Below are positions 52,105 to 62,709 of a stretch of 64,000 nucleotides of DNA, piece after piece. Origin of the DNA: Hemicordylus capensis (taxonomy: Eukaryota > Chordata > Lepidosauria > Squamata > Cordylidae); assembly GCF_027244095.1 (NCBI RefSeq), contig NC_069659.1, positions 347,874,250 through 347,938,249 on the forward strand, read 5' to 3'. A program made the translations under genes and the position numbers. Each line of letters starts with the position of its first letter. Position 1 is the stretch's first letter. Below the pieces are notes generated by a model, which saw nothing but the letters and a program-made list of their open reading frames with translations, did not search any database and had not been told where the DNA came from.

Positions 52105-52320
52105 AATTATAGTGTGCATTTATTTATTACATTTATACCCCACTCTTCATCCAAGGAGAATGAATGAAAGCAAACATGGGGGTTATCCCATCTAATCCTT
52201 AATGACAACCCTGTGAGGTTGGTTAGACTAAGAATGGATGACTTGCCTCTGGCCGCTGTCAAACCCATAAAAGTGGCATTCTGAAGTCCAGTGCCCTCAG
52301 ACAATACTGTGGTGTAACCA
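52105..52320 (-). mobile_element. Old GGAGCCAGCGTGG-type SINE
   Basis: TTACATTTATACCCCACTCT, TTCATCCAAGGAG, CAACCCTGTGAGGTTGGTTA, then a decayed head ACTGTGGTGTAACCA (complement). More diverged than the copy at 61857. Confidence 0.65.
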
Positions 52321-52477
52321 GACATCTGTCATTTATTAGAGTGGCACAGCCCTGCCCGTCTAGTTAAGACAGAGAGTAGTTTCGACATTCCACCACTCTA
52401 AGCCCTGTACATTCTATTGTTTGTAAAATGTGCTTACACCACACCAAAGATCCAGCTAATGGCACAGTGGGGAAATT

Positions 52478-52835
52478 TATTTATTTTATTTATTTTCTTG
52501 TTTTATTTATTTTATTATTTTATTTTATTTTATTATTTTATTTTATTTTATTTTATTTATATACCGCCTTTCGCTAAAAACAACCCTAAGGCAGTTTACA
52601 AAAGTTAAAACACATAAAAATGAATTAAAAATATTTAGCTAAAAATATAAAAACAATCCGATATTAAAATATATAAAATACAAAAAAAAAACTATACTTG
52701 GATAAAAACACACAGAAGCAGCAATAAAACAATCATGTAAAGGCCTGGATAAAAAGCCAGGATTTAACCAGCTTTCTAAAAAGAGTAACGGAGTCTGAGG
52801 AGCGAACGGCCACAGAGAGAGCATTCCAAAGCCAA
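52478..52835 (-). mobile_element. L2-like LINE 3' end
   Basis: (TTTTA)n at 52478-52560, CCGCCTTTCGCTAAAAACAA, CCAGGATTTAACCAGCTTTC, and GAACGGCCACAGAGAGAGCA with CATTCCAAAGCC. This is the complement of an L2-like C-terminus plus 3' UTR. An AAAT-type short duplication may flank it. Confidence 0.75.
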
Positions 52836-52899
52836 ATGAGCTGACTAGCAAGCCAGAGGTTGCCGGTTCGAATCCCCGCTGGTATGTTTCCCAGACTAT

Positions 52900-53403
52900 G
52901 AGGTGATCCTCATGATTGGCCAAAATTGGGCTAGGGGAGCCGTGCCCAATTGCAGCCGAGCGTGAGAACCACCACGCTCGCAGCCAAGCCCAGTTTACTC
53001 CAAAGCGGGTGACCTGCTTGAATGCCCCTCCCTTTAGACAAGGTTAGCGGAGCAAACGCTCCACTAACCCCATCTATCTGATCATGTCTTGCTGTGGCGT
53101 GACTCCGCGCTGTGGAAACTCATAAGGAGACCTCCGCCAGGAGGCTGAAACAAGCCTCCAAGCCCTGGGGGTTGCTCCAGGATGCCCTCTGAGCTCGTGT
53201 GGGGCATCCTGGACCTTCCAGGGGCAGCGTCACCTCCGATCCCCGCAGCCCCCGCTGATTCCATGATGGAGCCAGCAGTTGAGTGGGCGGCCGATCTGGC
53301 CACCCAGGGCTGCCTGAATGATCGTCTGCGGGGAGAGCAGGCTGAGCCCACGCTCCCCCCTAACCCACTCTGGGCGAGTCTCACTGATTGTGAGACTTGC
53401 CTC
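52900..53403 (+). mobile_element. GAGG-terminus TIR element, 504 bp
   Basis: GAGGTGATCCTCATGATTGG with hairpin AAATTGGGCTAGGGGAGCC...GCCCAATT, GC-rich interior, right end GATTGTGAGACTTGCCTC. The flanks are unusual: TATGTTTCCCAGACTAT (52883-52899) and TATGTTTCCCAGACTGT (53404-53420), a 17-bp direct repeat of SINE sequence rather than 3 bp. Confidence 0.88.
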
Positions 53404-53689
53404 TATGTTTCCCAGACTGTGGGAAACATCTATATCGGGCAGCAGCGATATAGGAAGATGCTGTAAGGCATCATCTCATACTGCGCAGGAGGAGGCAATG
53501 GTAAACCCCTCCTGTATTCTACCAAAGACAACCACAGGGCTCTGTGGGCGCCAGGAGTCAAAATCGACTGGACGGCACACTTTCCCTTTACACCACTCCA
53601 ACTCTTCAGCGACCCACAAAGAGACCCCCTGGTTTGGAACCATTTGACAAGGCTTGGCCTACCCAAGCAGCTGAATGAGGGGAGAAGGG

Positions 53690-53945
53690 CCACCCTTTGG
53701 TGAAAGGTCATCTGTTTTGTACACAGAAGGTCCAAGGTTCAATCCCTGGCATCTCCAGGAGGCACTACCAGTCAATGTAGCTGGTGGAGGCCAGGGAAGG
53801 AGGACAGAGCAGTATACCTGGAAGCTTTTGCCAGGCGCTAAAGGGAAACACTGCCTTCCTCTCTGCCCTTTCCTGCCCTGCCGCCACCAGCCGCCACTGC
53901 ACTCGATGGGCCAATAGTCTGACTCAGTAGAAGGCAGCTAGTTAC
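53690..53945 (+). mobile_element. tRNA-Ala SINE relic with insertion
   Basis: Head part GTTTTGTACACAGAAGGTCC and AGGTTCAATCCCTGGCATCT (B box), then GGAGGCACTACCAGTCAATG. Foreign sequence at 53780-53900 is followed by a CR1-tail relic GCCAATAGTCTGACTCAGTA. Confidence 0.7.
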
Positions 53946-54209
53946 CCATGCAACTTTCAGAAATGTTCTTGTGGGAACTGGCCTCCCTTAGTAGGTGTGG
54001 GACTCCACAGGTCAGAGGAGCTGTCCTTGGCCCCGCAGCTGAGTCCCACATTCTCTTGTCCTTCCAGCTGCAGGCAGCCTCATGACATGGTTGCAGCAAA
54101 CCTCCTGGTCTGATTCCACTTCTGCAGGAGTCTGGCCAACATCATTTAATCTGTTTTCATTCCTATTCCATGAGAAGTGAATAATTAATCAGAAACAGAG
54201 AAAAGGGAA

Positions 54210-54211
<2 letters not shown>

Positions 54212-54251
<40 letters not shown>
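54212..54251 (+). repeat. (TC)n microsatellite
   Basis: About twenty TC units. Confidence 0.95.
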
Positions 54252-54254
<3 letters not shown>

Positions 54255-56744
54255 TTAAAAAAGCAAGAGTGTAGAACTGAATTTGAGTCAAAGGAGAGAA
54301 GAAAGTTTCTTTCAACAGAGGGGTCATCAGACATGGCCAGGGGGTGGGTGGAGAGGGAAGCGTTGCCATACCTGTGAAATCATCGTGAAAGCAGAGGTGT
54401 TGCTGGGGAGAGTCAGACGTGCAATTAGCAGACGGCCAAGCCCACCTTCTCCTGGTCCGTCTGCCTTCTGCAGACACAGGGCTCTGCTCCAGAGATGGGA
54501 AGAGCTCTTCAGTGGTTTAGAAGTCACTTTAAAAAAACCAAACCCACATGGCTGGATTCTCTAGCATTCCTCTTTCACTTCCTTCAGGGTTGGCTGCAGC
54601 CCATGAGGCTACCCTGACACCGGCAGACGTCATCAGCTGCCTTGCCAGCATCCGGGAACCATCTGCATGTTGGAGCTGGACGCATGGAGGCCGTCTTCAG
54701 AGAATGGCCACTCTAAGTGGCAGGATGCAATCGGCTCATTCTCACGACCCTAAACGGCTGGAGGAGAGCCCAGCCAGGGTAGGGGAACCAAGCACACTCC
54801 CAAGCAGTGGCCGTGTGAATGCAAACATCAAAGGAGGAGGAGGGGGAGTGATCAGGCGGGAGCTGGGAGCTGGGTAGGACCCACATTCCGCCCCGAGTGT
54901 TGTATGGAGGGTGGAGGAAATGGCATCCTACCCAACTCCCAACTCCCACACCATCACTCTCGCCTCCTCTTAGCCTGATGTTTGCTGATGGGGAGTGTGC
55001 AGGGCTCCCCTACCCTGCTGGGTAGAGTCCTGTGAATGAGCTTTCTGTCTGTGAAAATGCTGCTGGCTGCTACCAAAGCATGTAGAGAGGCACAGAGCCT
55101 CTGCAAACTCCCATTAAGGGCGGGGAGGACACTTGGGGTGTGTGGGGCAGAGCCATAAGCAGCGGCGGAGCTGTGATTGAGCAGGCGGTTCTTGGAACCC
55201 GCCTGCCCTGCTTGTGGGACCCGCGGAGCCTCTAGGAGGAGCCGCTACCCCCTTCCCCTGGCCAGGGCTCCCACCATTGTCGGCAGTGGGGGCCACCTGC
55301 AGCTGTTCCTGCCAGCCTCCTTCAGCTACTCCCTCTCAAGATAAGGAGAGCACACACACACACACACACACACCGGGCTTCTCCCATCCTCCGTCCATCA
55401 GCTGGGCTCCTGGCTGGTGGAAAGATGATGGGGGAAACCAGGTGAGTGGGGATGCACATGCGCAGGATCTCCTACACAGAACTAACTCCCCCACCCAAAG
55501 TGTTGGAGCTAGGACTCTGGCAGCATCACACTCTCAGCTGCAATGTCTCATAGTGACCACTGGAGGGGGCAGGTTAGCATCATGGATAAAAGTGCTGGAC
55601 TCCTCCCCTCTTTGTTCTTCCAGTGTTAGTCTCCATTTCTCTCTCTCCAGAGATGGCTGTTTGTTTTGGTCTCTCTCTTCAGCCATGAGCTACAGCTGAA
55701 ATTAAGCTGCAGGCATTTTCACATTTGTTCGTGACCTTTTCTTTAAAAAAATCTTTGTAGCTCTTCAATACTAAAGAACTGTCTCCAGACCTCTTGCTTT
55801 GCTACTTCCTCACCAAACTGTTTTTGCTTTGCATATTTGGGCACTGAACTGCCATTCTTCCCCAGAGAAGCAGGGAGCACAAATGCTTTGCAACCGTGGG
55901 GAAAGGAGGGGAGTTCTTCTGCCGTTAATCAACTGGGCACAGCCAATAAAACTGGCCATTGGGAGGGAATGAGAGTGAGAGAAGGGAATAGGGTGAGAGA
56001 AGTGGGAGAAGGGGGGAGGGAACAAGGAAAGTCATTGGCAATGGGGGCTGGGACTGTTCAGACAAGACTCCCCCAACCCTACCTCTCAATGTCCTGCTGC
56101 CCATCAGTGCCCTGTTCTGTCCCCTTTGTCACCAATATAACACATGAGACTTCAGATCTGATGCCATTTTTGTCACAGCTTCTGCTTGTATGAAAATAGA
56201 ACAGGAAGACCGTTAGGGCTAGAAAGGGTAACTCACAGCTCTGTCTATAACTGCCCCATGTGGCGAGCTATCTGGGTTTGGGCAGGAGTTCATCTAGGGA
56301 GGGAAAGTATATACATAAAAGTATAAACATAAAATACATAAACAGAAATCTAATCTGGCCATGGATTGTGGAGAGCAGGGTGGCCAGAACCTAAGAGGTA
56401 TATTCGTGAGTCAAATGTGCCGTAACCCAAAATTTGGCTTTTAAAAAGCCAAATCTGGCAACAGAGCGTCCCCATACATTCATTTACCAAGGCTAAAAGC
56501 ATCTCCCCACACAACGAAAAGTTCCCAGGTACCAGGGCATTTTCTCCCACCCATCTCACCACTGGCTCTCTTCAAGTGTCCTATATCCAGACCATCTTGA
56601 GTGAGGTACTCAAGTAGCATATCCATGAAGGCAGGCTAGCAAGCTCTACACCCACCCACCCCCATGCTGATATGCTCCATAGCCCCACCCCCTGATCTTC
56701 AATTTAGCCTTCTTTTTCTCTTCTTTATATTGGGTGTAAGCCAC
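54252..56744. other. Unique DNA, no gene recognised
   Basis: (AC)n at 55349-55373. 55140-55300 is GC-rich, without a CGCG motif or clear promoter. GGGAGCTGGGAGCTGGGTAGG near 54858 is nearly mirrored by CTACCCAACTCCCAACTCCC at 54928-54948. No exon boundaries stand out. Confidence 0.45.
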
Positions 56745-57002
56745 CTAATGGTGAAGTGGGGAAATAATTTGCCTAGCAAGCAAGAGATGGCCAGTTTGAA
56801 TCTGCGCAGGTATGTTTCCCAGACTATCGGAAAAGCCTACATCGGGCAGCAGCGATATAGGAAGAGATGCTAAAAGGCATCATCTCATACTGCGTGGGAG
56901 GAGGCAATGGTAAACCCCTCCTGTATTCTACCAAAGAAAACCTCATGACTCTGTGGTCGCCAGGAGTCGACACCAACTTGACCGTGCAACTTCACCTTTT
57001 AC
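56745..57002 (+). mobile_element. tRNA-headed SINE with Bov-B-like tail
   Basis: CACCTAATGGTGAAGTGGGG (A-box relic), GCCAGTTTGAATCTGCGC (B box), GTATGTTTCCCAGACTAT kept as a single copy, CAGCAGCGATATAGGAAGAG, CTCCTGTATTCTACC, GTCGCCAGGAGTCGACACCA and CACCTTTTA. It shows that GTATGTTTCCCAGACTAT is normally present once in the family. Confidence 0.93.
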
Positions 57003-57011
57003 AGTTCAGTC

Positions 57012-57108
57012 CAGGGCTCCCAGACATACAACTCCCAGCATCTCCAGCCAAAGGCCATTGCATCTGAGGATGCTGGGAGTTGTAGTCAACAAAACCTGGG
57101 AAACCCTG
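57012..57108. mobile_element. Foldback MITE, 97 bp
   Basis: CAGGGCTCCCAGACATACAA against the complement of CAGGGTTTCCCAGGTTTTG, with palindromic core CAACTCCCAGCATC / GATGCTGGGAGTTG. Related to 42279-42406. It sits directly behind the SINE end. Confidence 0.75.
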
Positions 57109-57164
57109 TTACAGGGGACACAGCTTAGAGCCCTTCTGCTCAGTTTGCCAGAGTGCTTGAATAA

Positions 57165-57215
57165 GATACAGGAAGCTGCCTTATTCTGACTCAGCCCTTT
57201 GGCCCAATGAGCCCT
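57165..57215 (-). mobile_element. CR1-type SINE tail fragment
   Basis: ATACAGGAAGCTGCCTTATT and CTGACTCAGCCCTTTGGCCC match the last 50 bp of the shared CR1 tail. Confidence 0.65.
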
Positions 57216-57297
57216 GAATATAGGCTGACACAAAGCAATTCTGGGAGTCCTCAGGCAGGGGTTTTCCCAAGCCTTGCTACCTGAGATCTTTCTACAT

Positions 57298-57714
57298 CAG
57301 GCCTGCTCAACTTAGGCCCCTCAGCTGTTTTAGGAGCGCAACTCTCATAATCTCCAGCCACAGTGGCCAATAGTCAGGGATTATGGGAGTCGGAGGCCAA
57401 CGCAAGGCACAAATGACCAGGCTCAAACTATCATACTTTGGACACATTATGCGAAGATCCAGCTCCCTTGAGAAGTCCATAATGCTGGGGAAAGTTGAAG
57501 GAAAGAGAAGAAGAGGACAACCAGCAGCAAGGTGGATAGATTCGATTACAACAGCCATGAATGCACCACTGAGAGACCTAAAAGGCCAAGTTGAAGGCAG
57601 ATCATCCTGGAAAGAACCTATCTATGTGGTCGCTGAGAGTCGACACCGACTTGATGGCACTTAATCAATCAATCAGGCCAACATCTGCAGGAGGGCCGAA
57701 GTTGATCAGCCCTG
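57298..57714. mobile_element. Foldback MITE with Bov-B insertion
   Basis: CAGGCCTGCTCAACTTAGGC to the complement of CAGGGCTGATCAACTTCGGC, with an exact 8-bp duplication TTCTACAT (57290-57297 and 57715-57722). This supports a hAT-type mechanism for the CAGGCCTGCTC family. A Bov-B LINE end sits in its right half. Confidence 0.93.
57402..57674 (+). mobile_element. Bov-B (RTE) LINE 3' end
   Basis: It encodes the Bov-B C-terminus: RLKLSYFGHIMRRSSSLEKS, LGKVEGKRRRGQPAARWID and VAESRHRL. The terminus GTCGACACCGACTTGATGGC ends in (AATC)n. An 8-bp target duplication AGGCCAAC flanks it (57394-57401 and 57675-57682). 5'-truncated, as most copies are. It supplies the tail type seen in the Bov-B-tailed SINEs. 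Confidence 0.95.
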
Positions 57715-57729
57715 TTCTACATCTACTGG

Positions 57730-57800
57730 AGGTGCACTGGGGTTTGGGACGGGGACCTTGTGCATGCATCGCCTGTGCTCTGCCACTGAGCTATGGACAC
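57730..57800 (-). mobile_element. tRNA-like SINE head fragment
   Basis: On the minus strand: CCATAGCTCAGTGGCAGAGC (A box) and GATGCATGCACAAGGTCCCC. A severed tRNA-Ala-type head. Confidence 0.6.
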
Positions 57801-58704
57801 TCGCCATAGTGAAGAAGCAGAAACCACCGTGGAGAAACAAACCCTGTATTAATGATTCCACTGAAACTCATTGGAGCAAAAGCAAACATCACGGGCCGGA
57901 AGTGAAAGGGAGGGGAGCCCGGCTCTTGGAGCAGCCAGAAGGGATGCAGAGGGCTGAGTTGTTAATCGTGCCTCCCCTGGGGCCTTGGGAAGTTCAGCTC
58001 TTGCCCCACCACATCACTGCTCAGTGTCCTTGATGGATGAACACCCAGCTTGCTAATTCTCTCGTTTTATCATGCTCCTGCACACCTGGAGCTGACGGAG
58101 CCATATCACTTTTGGGGGAGGCAGAAGCACATCAGCTGCACTATCAGCTGTCACTTGCGCAGCTGCAGGCAGAGACCCCTGGGAGGTGGGATGCAGCAAG
58201 GCGAGGGCAGCCTCCAGCCCAGAACAGAAGGGCCTCCTCCATCTCCATTGTGCATCGGGAGAAGGTTTATCTCCAATTTGGCTCTGGGCTTTGGCTCTGT
58301 CCGGAGTGATTTAGGAGGAGGAGGACAGAGGAATCTATTGTTCAGGGAAACAGAGAAGAGACGGGAGGGGAGGGGGAGGGGAAAGGAGTATAAAGTATTG
58401 AATTAACTGAGACTCCCTGCCTGGGAATTCAATGGACAGGCTGAACGTGCAGAGCCAGAGAACCAGAGAGTGGTGGAAAGGAGAAAGAACGTACCTGGAG
58501 GTCATCTTGTCCAACCTCTCTGCCCCCGGGAAGGCATTTCTAAAGGATGGGTCCATGATGGGAGCTGCAATTCAGAAATAGCTGGAGGGTCAAAGCTGTG
58601 CAGCCCTCATGTAAGGGATCTACTGTGGCTGGAGATAATGGGAGTTGGAGTCCAAGAATCACTGGGAACTCAAAGTTGGGAACCAATGGGGTAGAAAATT
58701 CTTA
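57801..58704. other. No gene recognised
   Basis: 58330-58390 is purine-rich. 58560-58680 is a faint foldback-MITE relic (GGAGATAATGGGAGTTGGAG). Confidence 0.4.
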
Positions 58705-59052
58705 GTTACTACTACATTTATATCTGGCTCATCCTCCAAGGAGCCCAGAGCAGTATACTTGGTTATGTTTATTCTCATAACAACCCTGTGAGGTGGGTTA
58801 GGCTGAGAGAGAAGTGACTGGCCCAGAGTCATCCAGTGGGTTTCGTGGTTGAATGGGGATTTGAACTCGGGTCTTCCCAGTCCTTGTCCAACACTCTAAC
58901 CCAAGCCTGCTCAACTTTGTCCCTCCAGCTGTTTTTGGACTACAACTCCCATAATCCCTAGCCACAGTGGCCAATAGCCAGGGATTATGCTAGGCCAACA
59001 TCTGCAGGAGGGCCAAAGTTGAGCAGGCCTGCTTTAACTACTGGTCTGACTT
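58705..59052 (-). mobile_element. GGAGCCAGCGTGG-type SINE split by MITE
   Basis: CATTTATATCTGGCTCATCC, CCAAGGAGCCCAGAGCAGTA, ACAACCCTGTGAGGTGGGTT, GGATTTGAACTCGGGTCT (B box complement), GTCCAACACTCTAACC. The MITE at 58902-59031 breaks the head near the A box. Confidence 0.88.
58902..59031. mobile_element. Foldback MITE, CAGGCCTGCTC type, 130 bp
   Basis: CAAGCCTGCTCAACTTTGTC to the complement of CAGGCCTGCTCAACTTTGG, core CTACAACTCCCATAATCCC and GCCAGGGATTATG. 8-bp duplication CTCTAACC / CTTTAACT (two C-to-T differences). This is the cleanest copy of the family. Confidence 0.9.
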
Positions 59053-59097
59053 GGTGTAAGACTTCTACCTATGTAATCAATCTGAGAGCCCCAGTTT

Positions 59098-59215
59098 AGA
59101 GAGGAGATCTGGTCTTCTGGTTGCAAGCATGACTTGTCCCCTTAGCTAAGCAGGGTCTGCCCTGGTTGCATATGAATGGGAGACTCGATATGTAAGCATT
59201 TTAAGATATTCCCCC
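59098..59215 (+). mobile_element. 5S-headed SINE, head fragment
   Basis: GATCTGGTCTTCTGGTTGCA, TTAGCTAAGCAGGGTCTGCC, GGTTGCATATGAATGGGAGA (5S boxes A to C), then AAGATATTCCCCCTATTTGA. It stops before the body and CR1 tail, so the 3' part is missing. Confidence 0.85.
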
Positions 59216-59882
59216 TATTTGAGATGGTTGTAGGAAAATGAATGAGAAAAGTGTGGGGCAAACTGATCTCCAGAAGTAATCATGTTATTGGTGTGTGCCT
59301 TTTATCCTCATGGGTTTGCAGAACGAGGCAGGAAGCATTTCTTCCAGGAGTCAGGACAATGCCAGCTGAGTTGGAGGGGAGCAGTTTCGTATGTCCTCCT
59401 AAAATCTCTACTATCGAATGAAAAGGTGCTAGGACAACCTTTGGGCTCAGCTTTTGTCCCAGCACTTGTTGTGATCCCCTGCAGGTATTTAGTTGTTTGA
59501 GAATTGGGCTCCTGCTTTTCCAGTTCCAACAAAAAAAGCTCAAGGCGATTTACTTAACTAAAACCGATTTGATGACAAAACAAGCAACCACTCAGAATTA
59601 AACAAACAAATTAACCAGAAAAATATGAACACATGCACACAAAATGAACCAACTAAGACAAAAAAACAAAAACTGATCAGCAGAAAAGCTTGCTGGAAAA
59701 ATAATGCTTTCCAGTGAGAGCAGAATCCTGGCAATGAGGGAATCAACACATCTCCTGAGACAAAGGAGTCCAAAAAAGACCCTCCGGCACATTCCCACCA
59801 ATTGTACCTCCAGAGGTGCAAATAGCTGCATCCAATGATCTGAATGGGTGCATCAGTCCAGAAGGGGGAGATTATCCTTAGC
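59216..59882. other. No gene; decayed LINE tail possible
   Basis: 59523-59890 contains AAAGCTCAAGGCGATTTAC and AAGCTTGCTGGAAAAATAAT, like a minus-strand LINE 3' UTR. Confidence 0.4.
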
Positions 59883-60337
59883 CAGAGCTTCTCCAACCTG
59901 GTTCCTTAGATGTTGCTAGACTATAACCCACAAACTCTCCAAAGGCCATTGTGTCAGAGTAGAGCTGGTCTCGAGAGGAGAGCGGGTCTTGTGGTAGCAA
60001 GCATGACTTGTCCCCTTAGCTAAGCCGGGTCTACCCTGGTTGCATATGAATGAGAGACTAGAAGTGGGAGCACTGTAAGATAGTCCCCTCAGGGGGTGGA
60101 GATGCTCTGGAAAGAGCATCTAGGTTCCAAGTTCCCTCCCTGGCAGCATCTCCAAGATAGGGCTGAGAGAGGTTCCTGCCTGCAACCTTGGAGAAGCTGC
60201 TGCCAGTCTGTGAAGACAATACTAAGCTAGATAGACCAATGGTCTGACTCAGTATATGGCAGCTTCCTACTATTCCTATGTTCCTATGATGGGAGTTGTA
60301 GTCCAGCATCCGGGGGACCCAAGTCTGAAAACGCCTG
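59883..60337. mobile_element. Foldback MITE split by 5S SINE
   Basis: CAGAGCTTCTCCAACCTGG and TGTTGCTAGACTATAACC on the left. GATGGGAGTTGTAGTCCAGC and GGGGGACCCAAGTCTGAAAA on the right. Same group as 42279-42406. The SINE at 59968-60293 lies near its centre of symmetry. Confidence 0.8.
59968..60293 (+). mobile_element. 5S-headed CR1-tailed SINE, full
   Basis: GAGAGCGGGTCTTGTGGTAG, TTAGCTAAGCCGGGTCTACC, GGTTGCATATGAATGAGAGA (5S-type), linker AGATAGTCCCCTCAGGGGGT, body CTCCAAGATAGGGCTGAGAG, tail TCTGACTCAGTATATGGCAG to ATTCCTATGTTCCTATG. Confidence 0.95.
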
Positions 60338-60499
60338 TGTTTTAATGGTGTTAACCAGGTTATGTTGTAAATCCCTGAGGTCTGAGGACAACCTACAATC
60401 TGAGGGCTATAAAACCAATAATTATCCAATATGCTTGTGTTTTACCGCCTTTTAAAGCAGTACTGCTTAAAAAGGACAACAGGACTTCACAGTTGTGGA

Positions 60500-60715
60500 G
60501 TATCTTTCTGGTGCTCAAAGCACATCACATCCATTATCACTATAACCCTTCCAACAACTGTAAAAAGAAGGCCAGTATATTATCCACATGTTACAGATGG
60601 TGGCACAGAAGGTACAAGACAGTGGCTTGCCTATAGGCACCTAAATGAGTTCCTGGCAGAGGTGAGTTTGGAATCAAGGCACCCCAGCACATGTCTATAC
60701 GTCAAGCCTCTGTAC
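60500..60715 (+). mobile_element. MIR-like ancient SINE relic
   Basis: CATTATCACTATAACCCTTC, TTATCCACATGTTACAGATG, GTGGCACAGAAGGTACAAGA, CAGTGGCTTGCCTATAGG and GGCAGAGGTGAGTTTGGAAT follow the order of the MIR/CORE-SINE consensus: TTACAGATGAGGAAACTGAG, then CTTGCCCAAGGTCAC, then GGCAGAGC..GGATT. Heavily diverged, as expected for an element predating squamates. Confidence 0.6.
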
Positions 60716-61206
<491 letters not shown>

Positions 61207-61459
61207 TCCATCAGTCCATTCTTTGCAAGGCCCTGCCCTATATTTCCATTTCTTAGTGACTCTAGAGTCCTATGCATTCATGTGCACACTTATTTACGGG
61301 CACGGCCCACTGTGCATAAGTTAGTGGCCTGTTGGGCCACGCTGGGCAAGGGGTGGGGAATGGGGTCAAACTCGCCCTAGGAGCCAGATGAGCCTGGCTG
61401 AAGCCGCACAAGCCTTGCCCACCAGCCCTGTTTTCAGGCAGCAGCAATGCCACTTTGGC

Positions 61460-61660
61460 CAGAGTGGAACCATCCCGGCTACAGCGGCCTGACCAGGGAG
61501 AGAGGCAAGAGCTGCTGGAGTCTCCAGAACGTTCTCAAGAGTCCCAGGAACTCTCGCAAGACTTGCCCAGACTGTGCAGGGCTATATAAGAGTGGACCGC
61601 CCGATGGTGGTGGGGGGCCGGTGGCTGACCAGGGCTGCTGTGGGCGAGAGCCCTAGGAGT
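61460..61660 (+). promoter_or_regulatory. TATA box with HSE- and CGCG-like motifs
   Basis: AGAACGTTCT (61525-61534) fits a heat-shock-element pair (nGAAnnTTCn). TCTCGCAAGA (61552-61561) is one base from TCTCGCGAGA. CTATATAAGAG is centred at 61586. The order resembles a core promoter on the plus strand, but no gene follows and it may belong to an old repeat. Confidence 0.25.
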
Positions 61661-61856
61661 CAGCAGGCTGGCATCTAGGGAAGGGGGCTTAGGTGATGGA
61701 ACCTCTCCTCCCTAACAACACTGAGGCTTTTCCCTCCATTGCGAAACCAGCTACTGAGGCACATGTTGTGCCATAGGATTCACATGGCCTTAAAGAGAGA
61801 CATCAGATTGCATAGGCAAATGTTGCAACAGATACCACACTCTGTGATGGTGGTTT

Positions 61857-62085
61857 TTTTTAAAAAAGAAGTGTATCCCGCCCTTCCTCCATGAAACCTA
61901 GAGTGGTGTACATGGTTATATTTCTCCTCACATCAACCCTGTGAAGTAGATTAGGTTGAGAGATATTTGTCTGGCCCAGAGTCACCCCTTGAGTTTCATG
62001 GCTGAGTAGGGATTTGAACTTGGGTCTCCCCGGTCTTAGTCTGACACTCTAACCACTACACCACATTGGAGTCTGTCTTCCTATT
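61857..62085 (-). mobile_element. GGAGCCAGCGTGG-type SINE
   Basis: GTATCCCGCCCTTCCTCCAT, TCACATCAACCCTGTGAAGT, CTGGCCCAGAGTCACCCC, GGATTTGAACTTGGGTCTCC (B box) and ACTCTAACCACTACACCACA (A box), complement strand. Full head. Confidence 0.9.
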
Positions 62086-62709
62086 ATCAAAGGAGGGGTT
62101 TGAGGATATGGAGGATGGGGAAAATGAGGCACAGGGGCGATTCCTCAGAAGGACACTACCACCTAAGAAAGAGAATTCTAGGAGTCTGCACCAGTACAGC
62201 CTGAGAAGGTGAACCTGCCTTCGTTCTCTGATCCTTCTCTTCCTCAGAACCTCCAGAATTACAACTCCCCAGTGGATCCAGTGACTGAGAAATAAAGCAT
62301 GGCTTCTTTAAGCCCGGATGGTTCCTACAGAGGAGGCACAGTTGGAGACATCAGACAGACAGCAGCAGGCCTATATGTCCGATGCCCCCAGGACCTTGCT
62401 GGAGCAACTTCTTAACTTGTTGCCACTGACTCTCACTCAGCGATCTGTCCGTGGTCCTGATCTGGTCCAGTGATGCCTCTAAAATATCTAGTTCCCTACA
62501 GAGAGCCTTGCTGGTATCCATGTAGCACCAGTATTGTAACTCTATGGACCCCAACCTAAAAGCAGAATACACTATCCCTAATTTCATCAGATAAATTGGC
62601 ACCAAGAGGATGAATGAGAAAGGACAGAAACTAATGGGATTAAGTTCCAGGAGGTTAGATGTCATGTGTACTTTAGGAGCAGAGTCTTAATAGTCAAAGA
62701 AGTTCAGCA
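62086..62709. other. No gene recognised
   Basis: A 104-codon minus frame at 62351-62665 contains CRELDILEASLDQI and SESQWQQVKKLLQQ. It is protein-like but matches no family I can name. Confidence 0.35.

Larger units (their letters stand above)
52447..53590 (+). mobile_element. Bov-B-tailed SINE split by two insertions
   Basis: Head start 52447-52477 (AGCTAATGGCACAGTGGGGA), B-box part 52836-52899 (GGTTGCCGGTTCGAATCCCC), and body and tail 53404-53590 (CAGCAGCGATATAGGAAGAT to GGACGGCACAC). An L2-like LINE end (52478-52835) and a GAGG-terminus element (52900-53403) separate the parts. Confidence 0.92.

Noticed and set aside
62351-62665. 104-codon minus frame with a helix-like C-terminus
   Set aside because: It reads like protein (SESQWQQVKKLLQQ) but matches no family I know and has no exon or element context. 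Not called as a gene.
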